DNA of 64,000 nucleotides from Zantedeschia hybrid cultivar (Eukaryota > Streptophyta > Magnoliopsida > Alismatales > Araceae), in NCBI GenBank assembly GCA_030544215.1, contig JARZZO010000013.1, positions 48,007,196 through 48,071,195 of the forward strand, given 5' to 3'. The notes under the pieces were generated by a model. That model did not search any database. It was not told where the DNA came from and saw nothing but the letters and a program-made list of their open reading frames with translations. Of the stretch, positions 44,950-55,570 are shown one piece after another; position 1 is the first letter of the stretch; each line of letters opens with the position of its first letter. The position numbers were made by a program, and so were the translations under genes.

Positions 44950-46542
44950 TTATCCGTCACCACCATTCCTACTTCGCATAGCAAGGCCAGCGATATCCAA
45001 GTCCCTCCTCCTCACCGCCACGCTCAGGCCACCGGCCATGTGGGCAGTCAGCAAGGGGACGAACACCGGGCTACCCTCGGCCGCCGGGCGGAGCTCAAAC
45101 CGCCGGAGCAACGTGGCCGCAACGTACTTCATCTGGACGAAGGCCATGTCCTTCCCCAGGCACACCCGGGGGCCGCCTTGGAACACCGGGTACTTGAACG
45201 GCGACACCCTCACCATCTCCCTCTCGTCCAGCCGCAGCCACCGGTCCGGCCTGAACTCGGCGGCGTCCTTCCCCCACAGGCTTTCCATCCTCCCCATCCC
45301 ATAGGGGAAGTAGGTTACTCTGTCACCCTTGCCAACATGAGTGCCGTCGGGGAGGATGTCGTCGCAGGCGGCGTGCTTGGAGTCCCACGCCACCGGGGGG
45401 TACAGCCTCATGCTCTCGTAGAGGCAGGCCTCCAGCACCCTCATCTCCTTCAGATTGTTGTAGTCCAGCCTCCCCTTCGCCTGCGCCACCTCCTTCACCA
45501 CCTCCTGCTCCACGTCCGGGTGGCGGGAGAGCACCCAGAAGAGCCATGTGAGGGCGGAGGAGGTGGTGTCCCTCCCGGCCATGATGAAGCTGATCACCAT
45601 GTCCCGAACCACCTCCACGTCGTGGCCCCCCGATATGAGCCTCGAGAGGAAGTCCCCGCCCGCCTTCCCCTCGCGCTCCTGCTCCTCCTTCCGGCGGCGG
45701 ATCAGCTCCACGACGGAGACGTGGATGAGGCCCACGTTCTCCCTGAGGACCCCCTCGGACCCGACGCCCAGCGCCCGCTTCAGCCTCCACACGGCGGACA
45801 CGGGCGCGGTCCCCCGTCTCGCGCATATCCCCGACGCCATGTCGAAGGCAGCGGCAAGGGCGGAATCCGGTAACGACGGCTTCAGGCAGCCCGGGTCCGT
45901 CCCCAGGGAGATCATGCAGATGGTGTCGAAGGCGAACCGCCTCAGAAGCTCTTGCAGGTCCACCACCCGGCCCTGATCGGCGGCGGCGCCCAGGAGGGGC
46001 ACCAGCCGGCCCTCCGCCTCCCCCTCCAGCGCGACCACCACGAGCTCCCTCAACGAGCGGGTGGTGAAATCGTGGCTGGCCAGCTTGCGCTGGGTGTGCC
46101 AGAGCTCGCCGTCGGCGTTAAAGATTCCACAGCCGAGGAGATCCCCCAGCATATCCGTGAAGGGCTTCCCCTTGGGGTAGTTTCCGAAGTTGCTCTTCAG
46201 CATGTGCTCCACGTTGGCGGGGTTTGCCGTCACCACGGTGCGCCGGGAGCCCAGCCGCCGCACCACGATGGTGCGGCTTGGCGACGCCGCCAGCAGCTCC
46301 GTGTACCAGTCCAGCAGGCGGCGCTTGTTCCGGTAGAAGGCGACCAGGCAGCCCAGGATAGGGTACGTCTGGGGCACTCCGCCGCCATGGAAGAAGCTTC
46401 CGAGCAGTCCGTAGAAGGTCACCACGAGTGTTATGAAAGAGAAGCACAGGAGAGCGACCAAGGAGCAGGAGAGCAGTAGGAATGGCAGTGACATGGGAGA
46501 TGCCATTGCTGCCAAGAAGGGCAAGAGCGGGAGCACGGCCAT
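44950..46542 (-). CDS. CYP94: Cytochrome P450, CYP94 family (likely CYP94B type)
   Basis: 530 codons, single exon, minus strand. An N-terminal hydrophobic anchor (about residues 18-50) targets it to the ER membrane. I-helix oxygen-binding motif AGRDTTS at 322-328, ExxR at 376-379 (ESMR), PxRW motif at 432-435 (RPDRW), heme loop FQGGPRVCLG at 454-463 with ligand Cys461. PPVAWDSKHAACDDILPDG and TYFPYGMGRMESLWG are CYP94 signatures, closest in memory to CYP94B, whose Arabidopsis members 12-hydroxylate jasmonoyl-isoleucine; other CYP94s omega-hydroxylate fatty acids. Lack of introns and high GC fit CYP94 in monocots. Family normally about 500-520 residues, so the first ATG (46,542, context ACCATGG) may be followed by real starts at Met13 or Met17. 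Appears intact. Exact substrate is inference. Confidence 0.9.
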   Translation of the reverse strand: MAVLPLLPFLAAMASPMSLPFLLLSCSLVALLCFSFITLVVTFYGLLGSFFHGGGVPQTYPILGCLVAFYRNKRRLLDWYTELLAASPSRTIVVRRLGSRRTVVTANPANVEHMLKSNFGNYPKGKPFTDMLGDLLGCGIFNADGELWHTQRKLASHDFTTRSLRELVVVALEGEAEGRLVPLLGAAADQGRVVDLQELLRRFAFDTICMISLGTDPGCLKPSLPDSALAAAFDMASGICARRGTAPVSAVWRLKRALGVGSEGVLRENVGLIHVSVVELIRRRKEEQEREGKAGGDFLSRLISGGHDVEVVRDMVISFIMAGRDTTSSALTWLFWVLSRHPDVEQEVVKEVAQAKGRLDYNNLKEMRVLEACLYESMRLYPPVAWDSKHAACDDILPDGTHVGKGDRVTYFPYGMGRMESLWGKDAAEFRPDRWLRLDEREMVRVSPFKYPVFQGGPRVCLGKDMAFVQMKYVAATLLRRFELRPAAEGSPVFVPLLTAHMAGGLSVAVRRRDLDIAGLAMRSRNGGDG

Positions 46543-46578
46543 GGTACTGGGCTGTGTCTACTTCTGAGGAGCCTTGTT

Positions 46579-46588
46579 GTTTATATAA
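46579..46588 (-). promoter_or_regulatory. TATA box of the P450 gene
   Basis: Minus strand TTATATAAAC, about 40-45 bp upstream of the first ATG. At normal TATA spacing this leaves a leader of only about 10-15 bases before that ATG, which is why a start at Met13/Met17 remains possible. Confidence 0.55.
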
Positions 46589-46630
46589 GAGAAGTCTAGG
46601 GTCGAGGAAGGGGAAGGTGATAGAATAAAG

Positions 46631-46829
46631 CACGTGATACACGTGGGGAATAGGGGCTAATCGGGTGGCATGGCATTTTCTCACGGAAAGGGAAATGGGA
46701 AAAAGCTCGCCGGATTCGGCTATTTACTCGGTTACGGGAGGGTCGTTATCGGGGTAATACGCGGATCCGAATACTGTTCCTCGTCCCGCAACCATGCGGA
46801 AGTTGGAAAAATAGGGCGTAGGCCACGTG
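46631..46829 (-). promoter_or_regulatory. Three G-boxes (CACGTG) upstream of the P450
   Basis: CACGTG at 46,631-46,636, 46,640-46,645 and 46,824-46,829, the first two nine bases apart and about 90-100 bp from the ATG. G-boxes bind bHLH (MYC2-type) and bZIP factors. MYC2 drives jasmonate-response genes, which would fit a CYP94B role. Confidence 0.6.
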
Positions 46830-48106
46830 TTGGATCCCTATTGGATCAACACGAGTGGTTCGGTTTGGAATCAAACGAGAAAAGCGTGGGTGCAAATATC
46901 GATAAGCGATAAGTGTATGTATACTCTTATAATATATTATATTATTATTTTAGAAAATTTTAATTGGATCCCTTACATCTTTTAGCCTTAATGGCCAATG
47001 CTTAGTATTGTCAAAGAAAAAGCTTTGAAGAGCCCGGCCCCCTGGATTTCGTTCTACATTTGGAAGAGCTTTTGTTATTGTAAATGTAACCAAGCAATTA
47101 AAAACCAACTCAATGGACAAGTTAAAGTATATGTTAGCTGAGATATATTAGAACATATGCATAAACATTCTTGACTACATAGAATGGGTAAAATGAAAAA
47201 AAATTAAAATTCACATTCAACATGACACCTTCAAGTCTTAGTTGACTCTGAAACACATGATTCATGACAAACATTATATCTTTCCTATTTCTCCAGGCAT
47301 AGTACTTATTGAAAAAAATATCCAAACATGTACGCATCAGGCATATGATAGATTCATAGCTTGCGAGTGACATTTAAAATAATCCAAGCTTTTGAATTCA
47401 GTAAAATAGAAGTGAGGGAGACTTGTAGAGAGTCCAGAGACTCTCTTGCCTTGCTTAATATTACACTAATTATCAATTCGTACGATTGACCCCTATTTTC
47501 TTCTGCTTCACATAGTTACAATCAATTCTCTTCGGATTTAGGAGTTACAATTCCTACTGATGTACAGTCAGGCCATAAAAATAGCATCCACTTGGTGTCT
47601 ATGTTCCCTAATACATGGATCATCTCTCTAGGAAGAAGTCTGTAGTTTGTGAATGATATTTCAGGAGGAAAGAAGCAAGTAAAGTTAAAGAGAAAATGAA
47701 GAATAAGTTTACTTATCTTTGAATTTGAGATCCAAAATAATTCTTAATGCCTTGACACTCTTGTTATATAGTAAATAAGCAAGTGGTCAGAGAAAAAGCA
47801 TTCCTTCAACATTCCCTTATTGCCAAGGCATTAATTGGGATCATCTGACTGCCAGCATTGCCGGATATCCTAACCAAAGAAAGGAGGAGGACAAAAAGAA
47901 AATAAAGCCGGAGGAATCTGAGCCATGAGAATGGGAGAATGGGGGCAAGGGCCGGAGAGGATTATCAACCTGTTCATTTTTTTAGAAGCAAAACAAGATT
48001 GGATTTGTTAATTTTTTTTCTCTCTCTTAGGGAGCTCTCCTAAGAGATAAGTATCTCCTCAAAACTTGAAAGAGGCTTTTAAATAGGGTTAGGTTCATTT
48101 TCTCTC
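46830..48106. other. Intergenic DNA
   Basis: AT-rich, nothing recognised apart from short low-complexity stretches. Confidence 0.6.
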
Positions 48107-48109
48107 TTA

Positions 48110-48548
48110 GGCATTGTTTGGAAACACTTGGGAAACTCTAAATTTTAGAGGAATTTAGATTCTAGAAAGAGCTATGTTATTATCTCTTGAGTTCAAATTT
48201 TAAGAGAAGTTGTTTAAATCTCATTTAGAAATACTTGTAGAATTTAAATTTGAAGACACATAAAATGACACTTTTATCCTCATATTACTCTCTTTTCGAA
48301 ACTCTAACATGATAAAAAAGAAACAAAAGAGGATGTTACTTTTTAGAATTCTGATATTTTTCCTCCTATCTTCTTTTGAAAAGGTAGGTCAGGAATCGAA
48401 AATAAGTCAATTTTCAACTTGGAAAATCTGAATTCTGATAGAATCTACTTGTCTTTTTTTTGTTTGAAAAAAAAGAAATAACACTTTTCATATTCCCGTC
48501 AAATCTGAGGATGCCGAATCTGAGATAGAATTATTCCTAAACAAGGTC
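48110..48548. mobile_element. Tourist-like MITE, diverged, 439 bp
   Basis: Ends GGCATTGTTTGGAAA and, inverted, GACCTTGTTTAGGAA (11 of 15 match). TTA lies at both outer sides (48,107-48,109 and 48,549-48,551), the TWA target of PIF/Harbinger elements. AT-rich centre. Confidence 0.5.
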
Positions 48549-48606
48549 TTACAAAGAGTGAAAAACAAACAATCCATAAGAGTGATAGGAAGGCATGAAA
48601 GATTAA

Positions 48607-48907
48607 GGGCGTGTTTGGAGTAGCTTTTAGTTAGAACTTAGAAGTCAACATTTGACTTCTCCTTACAACATAAACAATAATTGGTGGGCATTGTTAAAAC
48701 TAATTTTACGTTGTTATAAAAGTCAAATCTCTTTTAACAATTCTATTTTTCTCTAATTTAAGAAGTTCTAATTTGGAGTTTTTAGATGGTAATAAAAATA
48801 ATCAAAATAATGTATAAATGGCTTTCAACAGTATTTATTTTTCTTTTCTCAAAATAAGTAGATAAAAGTTAAATGTACTTCTAATTAAAAGCTATGCCAA
48901 AACCGCC
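48607..48907. mobile_element. Tourist-like MITE, 301 bp
   Basis: Ends GGGCGTGTTTGGAGTAGC and, inverted, GGCGGTTTTGGCATAGC; both run on into CTTTTARTTAGAA. Flanking 3-bp TSD TAA at 48,604-48,606 and 48,908-48,910. PIF/Harbinger class by TSD and ends. Confidence 0.75.
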
Positions 48908-48910
48908 TAA

Positions 48911-49418
48911 ATGAGTTACAAATATTCAGAAAGCCAAGAAGTTCTAGATTACCAAGAAGCAATAATTTTGTCAAATCAGAAGGCCGTATTTCCCTTTAAA
49001 AGCCTTATTATGTGATAGTCCCTATTGCTTGTACCCATCTAGCTATAATTTTCCTTAGAGATTCTTATTATTAATAAGACCACAGTTCGGGCCTTTTCTA
49101 TTCCCCAAAAAGAAAAAAAAGAACCAATGCTTTTTAATGTTGAATAAAGCGCATTTGACGATGACAAGAACAAGTCTCACTGTCTAGAAGCCTTGATCGA
49201 TCTCCTCCCATGACTTGTCATTAACGTGGATGGGAAAAACTTGAGCAACCCTAAGCCATGCACGTGTATGTTTGCCTTCCCTAGGCCTTCCAAAAGTCCT
49301 AGCTAGTTTCCCCATAATTCCGCCCGCATAACGTGCTGGATGGAGAACAAATAAATATCGCAATCATATTTTCGCATAAAAAACGTAGATAGCCCGTCCA
49401 TTTCATGGTAAGTGGATC
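48911..49418. other. Intergenic DNA
   Basis: No gene or repeat recognised. Confidence 0.55.
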
Positions 49419-49423
49419 GTTAT

Positions 49424-49748
49424 TATTGGAGCTGATTATATAATAGTTTTACCTCGGTTAATTTCAGTTGTGACTAATGCTTATGATCTTCGACCCTTCA
49501 AACTAATATCCGGATTTTGTGGTTTGTAAGATAGTATCAAAGTAAGGGTCTTGTCCTACTTTATCTTCTCAAATTTATCTTCTAATTTATGCCGCCTCCT
49601 CTTATGTAGTTTTCACGGCCATTTTGATCATGAAGGAGAGTGTTGGAATGACTATATAATAGTACTCCATCGATTAATTTCAATTGTGGCGAGTACTTAT
49701 GATCTTAGATCCTTTAAATTCAACACCCGGGTTGTTTGTTTTGTAAGA
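49424..49748 (+). mobile_element. Complete TRIM element (family B), 325 bp
   Basis: LTRs 49,424-49,531 and 49,641-49,748 (108 bp each), decayed primer site TAGTATCAAAGT at 49,532, purine tract GAAGGAGAG before the right LTR. Perfect 5-bp TSD GTTAT at 49,419-49,423 and 49,749-49,753. Same family as the B parts of 33,021-33,228. No coding capacity. Confidence 0.85.
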
Positions 49749-49753
49749 GTTAT

Positions 49754-50133
49754 CAACTAGAGATCTTAAAACTTGTCTATAACTCCGACAAATATATATG
49801 AATTTTTATATTGTTGGATCGGAGATTTGTCCAATCTAAATCGAACGGCTGACAGAAAATTTTCCTAGTTCAGAGGAGACTCCGGTTGTTATCTAGAGGA
49901 ATCCCCTCTAATGCTTAAGTTAGAGTCTATAGAAATAGAGAACAAGAGCACATGAAGTGGTAGAGTATGTATGGAGCATAGAAAGTACCTTCTGTGGTTA
50001 CCGAGGGTTTCCTTTTATAAGGACATATTCAAAGTCATCAGAGAGTTCAATCGAGAGCATATAGGGCAAGTCCGATCCGATCCTCAGGAGGGGCGGAATT
50101 CTAACTTCCTTATTTGACGCTAGTTCCCCTTAT
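49754..50133. other. Intergenic DNA left of copia 2
   Basis: Nothing recognised. The words GGATCGGAGAT occur here (about 49,815) and again just right of copia 2 (about 61,447). Confidence 0.5.
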
Positions 50134-50138
50134 GATTA
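50134..50138. repeat. Target site duplication GATTA (copia 2), left
   Basis: Matches 61,440-61,444. Confidence 0.9.
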
Positions 50139-50379
50139 TGTTAGATAGTGACCATCAACCCCTTGATATTAGGAGTCTGTTGCAGGGATAAACAGAGAGA
50201 CTTGGTCTCTAACGACCCCTAAGATTCCGGAGGCGGTTCCGAGGAGGGGGCGGAGATGGTTAATAGAAGAGCCTCTATAAAAAGGAAACAGAGGTGAAGA
50301 ACAGAACTCACCTTGAGTTAACCATCGGAGCCCGCTTTCCTCTCTTGCGCTTTTCTCTCCTCTCTCTCTCGATCTAACA
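50139..50379 (+). repeat. 5' LTR of copia 2
   Basis: 241 bp, TGTTAGATAGTG...CGATCTAACA, with CTATAAAAAGG TATA box at 50,275-50,285. Confidence 0.92.
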
Positions 50380-50380
50380 C

Positions 50381-50392
50381 TGGTATCAGAGC
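50381..50392 (+). promoter_or_regulatory. Primer binding site, copia 2
   Basis: TGGTATCAGAGC, perfect match to the initiator tRNA-Met site, one base after the LTR. Confidence 0.9.
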
Positions 50393-50394
50393 GG

Positions 50395-51410
50395 GTTCGT
50401 CCTCGCCGCCGCCGCCACGCTGCCCTCGCACCGGAGCCACGCCGCAGCCCTGCCGCGTCCCGCCGCAGCAGCGAACCGGAGCCGCCGCGCTGCTCCTCGC
50501 ACGCCCCCGCCGCGGGACTCGACGTGCCCTCGACGTTGCAAAGCCGCCGCAGCCCGCCGCAGCGCCGTCCGTGTCCTGCTGTTGCCGCTGCTGCACACCA
50601 CAGCCGCCACCGCCGCTGCCCTCGCCGTGCCCCGCCGCGACCGTCGCGGCAGCGCCACCGTCGCTGCAGCACCGCCGCATCCCGCCGCACGACCGCCGTC
50701 GCTGCAGCACCGCCGCAGCCTGCCGCATCCCGCCGCACGACCGCCGCCGTTGCAGCACCGCCGCGCACCGCCGCTGCTCCCCCCGCGCATTGCAGCTCCC
50801 CCCGCGCACCCACGCGCACTGCGGCAAGCCTCCACGTCGCTGCCGGCTCGCCATTGTCAGCGCTTGCACAGCACCGCCGCTACCGCGGACACCCACCGGC
50901 CTCCCCTCGCGCCGCAGCCGGCCGCACCCGCCGCTGCCGGTTCGCCGCCGCACCCGCCGCCGTAGCACCCGGCTCGCCTGCAGCGAACCGCCGCTGCCGG
51001 ATCGCCGCTGCACCTGCCGCTGCTGGCTCGCCGCTGCAGCACCGTAGCTGCTCACCGTTCCCGCTGCCACCGCCGCAGCCGCCCTCGCCTCGCGCCGCAG
51101 CCGCCCGCAACCGCCGCTGCCGGCACACCGCCACCGCCGCCGCTCCTGCCGCACACCGCGGCTTCACCCCCAGAGCACCGCTGCTGCCCCGAGACCTGCC
51201 GCTGCTCCTGCCGCAGCAGCCCGCCGCAGCCCGCCGCTGCTCCCCCTCGCGCCGCGGCTCACCCTGCGAACCGCCGCAGCCCGCCGCGGCTCACCTAGCG
51301 AACCGCCGCAGCCCACCTCGCCCTGCCGTTGCCCCGCCACTGCAACACCTCCACTACCGCTGCCGTCTTCGCTGCGCACCACCGTCGCCATCCGCAGCAT
51401 CTATGCAACA
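50395..51410 (+). repeat. GC-rich CCG/CTG-type low-complexity leader
   Basis: About 1 kb made almost only of GCCGC, GCAGC and CCGCTGC words, open in several frames at once on both strands. No domain. Followed by 900 bp of AT-rich DNA up to the gag start, so the leader of this copia is about 2 kb, unusually long. Confidence 0.75.
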
Positions 51411-52339
51411 CACCCTTGCTCGGCTTCTGTCGTTAACAGGTTCTTCCTCTCCCTTTAACGAGTAACCTGTAGCAGGTATCATAAGCCATCTTTTCCCAAG
51501 TACAAGGACCTGCACCTAACAGTTGTTAACAGATAGGTATTTTATAGCTTCTGTATGCCTTGTCAGATACATTTAATGCTCCCACTCAACATATGATATT
51601 TTATCTGCCTTTTGCTTTTGACGTATACATTTTTTTTAAACAGAGTTGATATCTTTGTTAAACGTGCATAGTTCTTACCTGTCATGATCTGCATGTTATT
51701 TAAGCTGTAGGTGCATTTTTTTTAATATATATACCCCTGCTAACAATATACCTGCATGCATACGGCATAATTTAATATAATTATCTGCCAGAACCTGTCA
51801 TAGTTTTATGTGCATCTCTTTTAATTTATGCCAGAATCTGTTGCAATTTTTAAAAGTTGTTTCGTCCTTATCTATTACTGTTATACAAATCATGTGCTTA
51901 TACCAAATTGCATACTAACATAGCCATAGATCAGATTCTTACATGTTTGATATTTAATTAATATAATTCGAATATGTTTGCATAAGGACAACCTAGTTAA
52001 ATATATGTGTATTTTGTTATAACCTGCATCATTGATTATAACTAATCATTTCATATTAAGTTATTGCCTGATAAATCAATTATAAATACAAATTTATAAT
52101 TAGTTACAACTTAATTGACATTCCTTTATGATCATCATTTTAATTTCTGTTTAGAAAATTCAAGTTATATTTTGATTGTTGTTAAAATAAATTGATATTA
52201 TTTATGTAAATTAGTTATTTAAAAATCTGTTCTTTAATGTTATTTATGTTACAAAATGATGTATGTTTTAATGTTATTTATGTTACAAATCTTAATTGTT
52301 AAATTATGTATATTGAGCTTTAGCCTTGTCCTACTTAAA
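51411..52339 (+). other. AT-rich leader of copia 2
   Basis: Non-coding, T-rich. It starts after a GTAACC / GTATCAT region at about 51,465, and could be a spliced leader intron, but no acceptor was fixed. Confidence 0.4.
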
Positions 52340-52465
52340 ATGGCTAGTAAACTCATTGCTTCTGAACTGGCTAAACTGGACAAGTTGAACGTACTAATTA
52401 TGACATGTGGCATAGGAAAATTAGATATGGTCTTATTCATGATAATATTGAACATGTACTTAACA

Positions 52466-52470
52466 GTACT
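52466..52470. repeat. Target site duplication GTACT (solo LTR A), left
   Basis: Matches 54,792-54,796. Confidence 0.85.
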
Positions 52471-52557
52471 TGTAAGGACTGAGGTTTTCGGTTTCGGTTT
52501 TCGGGGTCGGACCCTGTAGTCCTGGCCCTAGTGGGGTCTGGAACTCTGTGTTGTTTC

Positions 52558-52577
52558 GCGTCGAGCGGGCTCGACGC
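52558..52577. repeat. Perfect hairpin in solo LTR A
   Basis: GCGTCGAG and CTCGACGC around CGGG; extends by one more C-G pair on each side. First of the GCGTC-type hairpins; present in copy B also. Confidence 0.85.
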
Positions 52578-53716
52578 GGTTTAAACGGCGTCCACCATGG
52601 CAGACGCGTTTCAGGTTCTGCCACGTGGGTGCCACGTGGACTGACTTTGGACCGCGAGCGTACGGCCCTGTCAGGTCGTCTGAACGGCGTCCGTGTGGGT
52701 CGACGCCTTTTAGACTGAGACTCTGGGTGTGTCAGAGTACGGCCCTGACAAATTGTCTGAATGGCGTCTGTGAAGGTCGACGCGTTTCAGAATCTTGTCA
52801 GAGCAGCCGTCTTGTCACCTGATAGGCGTCCGTGCATGTCGACGCGTTTTAGCCAGCCTCTGGTTAACCCCGCGAGCCCTCCTTCTTTCCCTCATTTTCT
52901 CCTTCTCCCTTTCTCTCTTTCCCTCCGGCGAACTCGGCGGCGATCCTCCTCCTCCCTCTTTTCCTCACACCATTTCGCCTCTCCCTCCACTCCATCCTCT
53001 ACCTGGCTCCTACCCCTACCACCTCCACTTCCACTGCGGCGTTCTACTCTCCGGACGGCGGCCGACGTCACGGTGGGGCTAGGACGACCTCGGCGGTACC
53101 GGCGGCGGCGTGGGACGAGACAGGCGGACGGCTTGAAGCTCGGAGGCGTTCGAGTGTCCGGTAGGGTGACGTTCCCCGTGGCACTGTGTTTAAGATCACG
53201 TTTTCCTCAATATGCATGTGGTAGATCTTCGGTTTCGGGGGTTAGAATGAGCATGTTTAGGAATTCTATGGGGGTGTTTGCCTATGAATTGTCTTGCTCT
53301 TCGTTTCCCTCCAGTTTGAATGATTTTCGGGGTTATTTGGAAGTGGGAAGGGAGCCCTCGGGTTTAGGGCGTTCCTGGTTCCTGGGCTTGAAAGACGTCG
53401 TGCATGGACGACGCCTTTTTGAAGGGCGTCGGGCCATCACGACGCCTTTTAGACAGGAATTGACTGACAGACAGTCTGTCCGGTTGGAATTTCTGTGGCT
53501 AAAAGACGTCATGGGTAGACGACGCGTTTTTGAACGGCGTCGGGCATCCATGACGCGTTTTAACCACAGAAATACCCTGGTTAAGGCCTTGGGAATTCCG
53601 GATATTCGTGTTGAAAGACGTCTGGGGATGTCGACGCCTTTTGAAAGGCGACCATGAGGGTCGATGCCTTTTAAGGCCAGATTCTGAAGACTGATTTATG
53701 TGAACCTGTATATGGA

Positions 53717-53752
53717 GCTTGAATGGCGTCGACCTCGGTCGACGCTATTCAA
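53717..53752. repeat. 17-bp near-perfect palindrome in solo LTR A
   Basis: CTTGAATGGCGTCGACC and GGTCGACGCTATTCAAG around TC, with a single wobble pair. In copy B the arm end differs (GATTCAGG), weakening the stem. Confidence 0.8.
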
Positions 53753-54791
53753 GACAGAATCTCACTAATGCATGCCAGTAAAACGTGTTCACATTGCTAG
53801 ATAGATAGTTTGCACATGTTTTAGTGCACCCGATAGAGACAGATTCCTCACGATCGGATGGTTTTTATGTGTTGAGCGATCGCGGGATTTTCACGTGACC
53901 GGATCGCACTGTGTTGGGTTTTTCAGTTACTGTGGACCTGGAGTGACATTGTAGCGCTTTATCACCCTGTGCTGGTGGGGGCGTGAGCACAGCGCCGGTG
54001 GGGGCGTGGGCGGGGTGACGCCTAGTGAGAGAGGGTCACCTGGTGAACCCCGGGGTCAGCTAGTACCGGTGTGGGAGTGGTACATTCGGAGAGTCACTCA
54101 TGCTGAGGGAAGGGATAGTCACCTGAGCCGGTTGGGCCGGAGTAGCGAGCGTGCTATCCGAGGGGCTACTCCTTGGTCTCAGCGGGTCGAGGTTTTTCCC
54201 ACCGTTGTTTGTACGGTCGGCGAGTTCTATCGTGACGGCAGTTGTGGGTTTTCTAACGATTGGCTTAGAATGTGCATGATTATTATATTTCGACCGCATG
54301 TGTTCTCACGTAGAGAATTAGATATCGTACCTGCCACTACACTTGTTACTTTACTGTTAGCTGTACTTTACACTTGTGGGTGTGTGTGTGGGCAGTGGGG
54401 ATCGAAGGATCCCTACTGAGTCTTGTCTTGAGACTCACCCCTGCGGTTTTCAGGTGAGGACTCCCAGCAGACTTAGAGCGGCGCGTGCGGCCGGGTGTAG
54501 TGTGTCTTCAGCGGTTGTTCCGGGGTATGCCCCGATGTAGTTGATTAATTATCTTTGGCCTGTATGTTTAATTATTTCCTTCTGTTGGAGAATGTAATTA
54601 TTTGCTGTATCGAGTCGCATTGTAATAATTTTAATTCCTGCACTTTTATTTCAATTCAATGCGATGTGAATGTTTAGCTTAGTTTATTATTTATTTCCCA
54701 GACTTACTAGATCCTGGTTTGGTCCCAAAATTCATGATTCGGTACCCATTTAGTAATCGGATCCCCGATTATAGGGTGGCGGGTCGTTATA

Positions 54792-54796
54792 GTACT
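54792..54796. repeat. Target site duplication GTACT (solo LTR A), right
   Basis: Matches 52,466-52,470. Confidence 0.85.
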
Positions 54797-55570
54797 GTTC
54801 CGGAATTAACTGATAATCTCGGAGAGGGAGATATCAGGAGAAGAGAGCAATGGTTGTCAGATGACAACAAGGCTAAAAGCCTGATGCTAATGTTCATGGA
54901 GGACAACCTCATAAAATTCTTTGAAACTTATGAGACTGCCCGGAAATTGTGGGACGCTATCAAGGAGAAGTATGACACCACTTCTGAGGTGAATACTCAG
55001 CTCCTATTGCATCGGTATAATTCTTGCCGTATGCAAGAAAGCGATAGCGTCATAGAACATGTGAATAAGATGATTGTTATGGCTAAAGATCTCTCTACTG
55101 CTGGAACAGAGGTTCCAAAGAGAATGCAGGTGGCGACTATTTTGAATAGTCTGCCATCTTCATTAGATATGGCTGCCACAACCCTTAGAATGAATGGTAC
55201 CGTTCTTCGTGTCACTGATTTACCAGCTAGGTTAGCAGTTGAGCAGGATATTATTGCCAGTAGGAAAGGTCAAGAGCTGAACTTGCAGGAAGTGAATGCT
55301 ATTCACCAGAAGCCCTCATCAGCATATAACAAAAACCAGAATCACTCTGTTGGACCGAATAGGCCACAGTTCAAAGCAAAATCACACTATAAAGGCAAAA
55401 AGGTTCCCCGTGGTGCTTGCTACACATGTGGCAAATTTGGTCATTACAAGGCCAACTGTCATGAAAAGCACGGAAACAAGGGTAAACACCCAGAAAAGGG
55501 GGGAACCGGCAAACGTGAATTCGTCGGTTTGACGGAATGCAATGCTGTGATTATCGACACCAACGACTGA

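Larger units (their letters stand above)
52471..54791 (+). mobile_element. Solo LTR A, 2,321 bp, of an unidentified LTR element
   Basis: Begins TGTAAGGACTGAGG, ends GGGTCGTTATA (CA decayed to TA), TSD GTACT on both sides. Almost identical to 58,646-60,967. Contains no coding domain. Carries about twelve stem-loops with core GGCGTC / GACGCC, a C/T-rich stretch (52,870-53,010) and two CCACGTGG boxes (52,620-52,640). Orientation arbitrary but both copies lie the same way. Long open frames here (such as 52,761-53,657) are GC-bias artefacts. Confidence 0.85.
52340..55570 (+). pseudogene. Copia 2 gag, split by solo LTR A
   Basis: Starts ATGGCTAGTAAACTC (MASKLIASELAKLDKLN) at 52,340. A one-base deletion near 52,389 shifts the frame; the correct frame continues with YDMWHRKIRYGLIHDNIEHV up to 52,470, where solo LTR A enters. 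It resumes at 54,797 with VPELTDNLGEGDI and runs through the gag core to a zinc knuckle CYTCGKFGHYKANC (about 55,420) and ends at TGA 55,568-55,570, which stands where Trp precedes the protease VDSGAT motif. Removal of the LTR plus one TSD restores phase across the site, which proves the insertion. Confidence 0.85.

Noticed and set aside
44929..45873. 314-codon plus-strand frame opposite the P450
   Set aside because: It is the complement of a GC-rich coding exon; composition is Pro/His/Arg-biased and no domain is present.
50318..51465. Several frames of 150-313 codons in the GC-rich copia leader
   Set aside because: Open in many frames on both strands at once because stop codons are rare in CCG/CTG repeats; no domain.
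52761..53657. 298-codon frame (and its copy at 58,936) as a gene
   Set aside because: Lies in a solo LTR, composition follows the GGCGTC hairpins, and the frame differs in length between the two copies.
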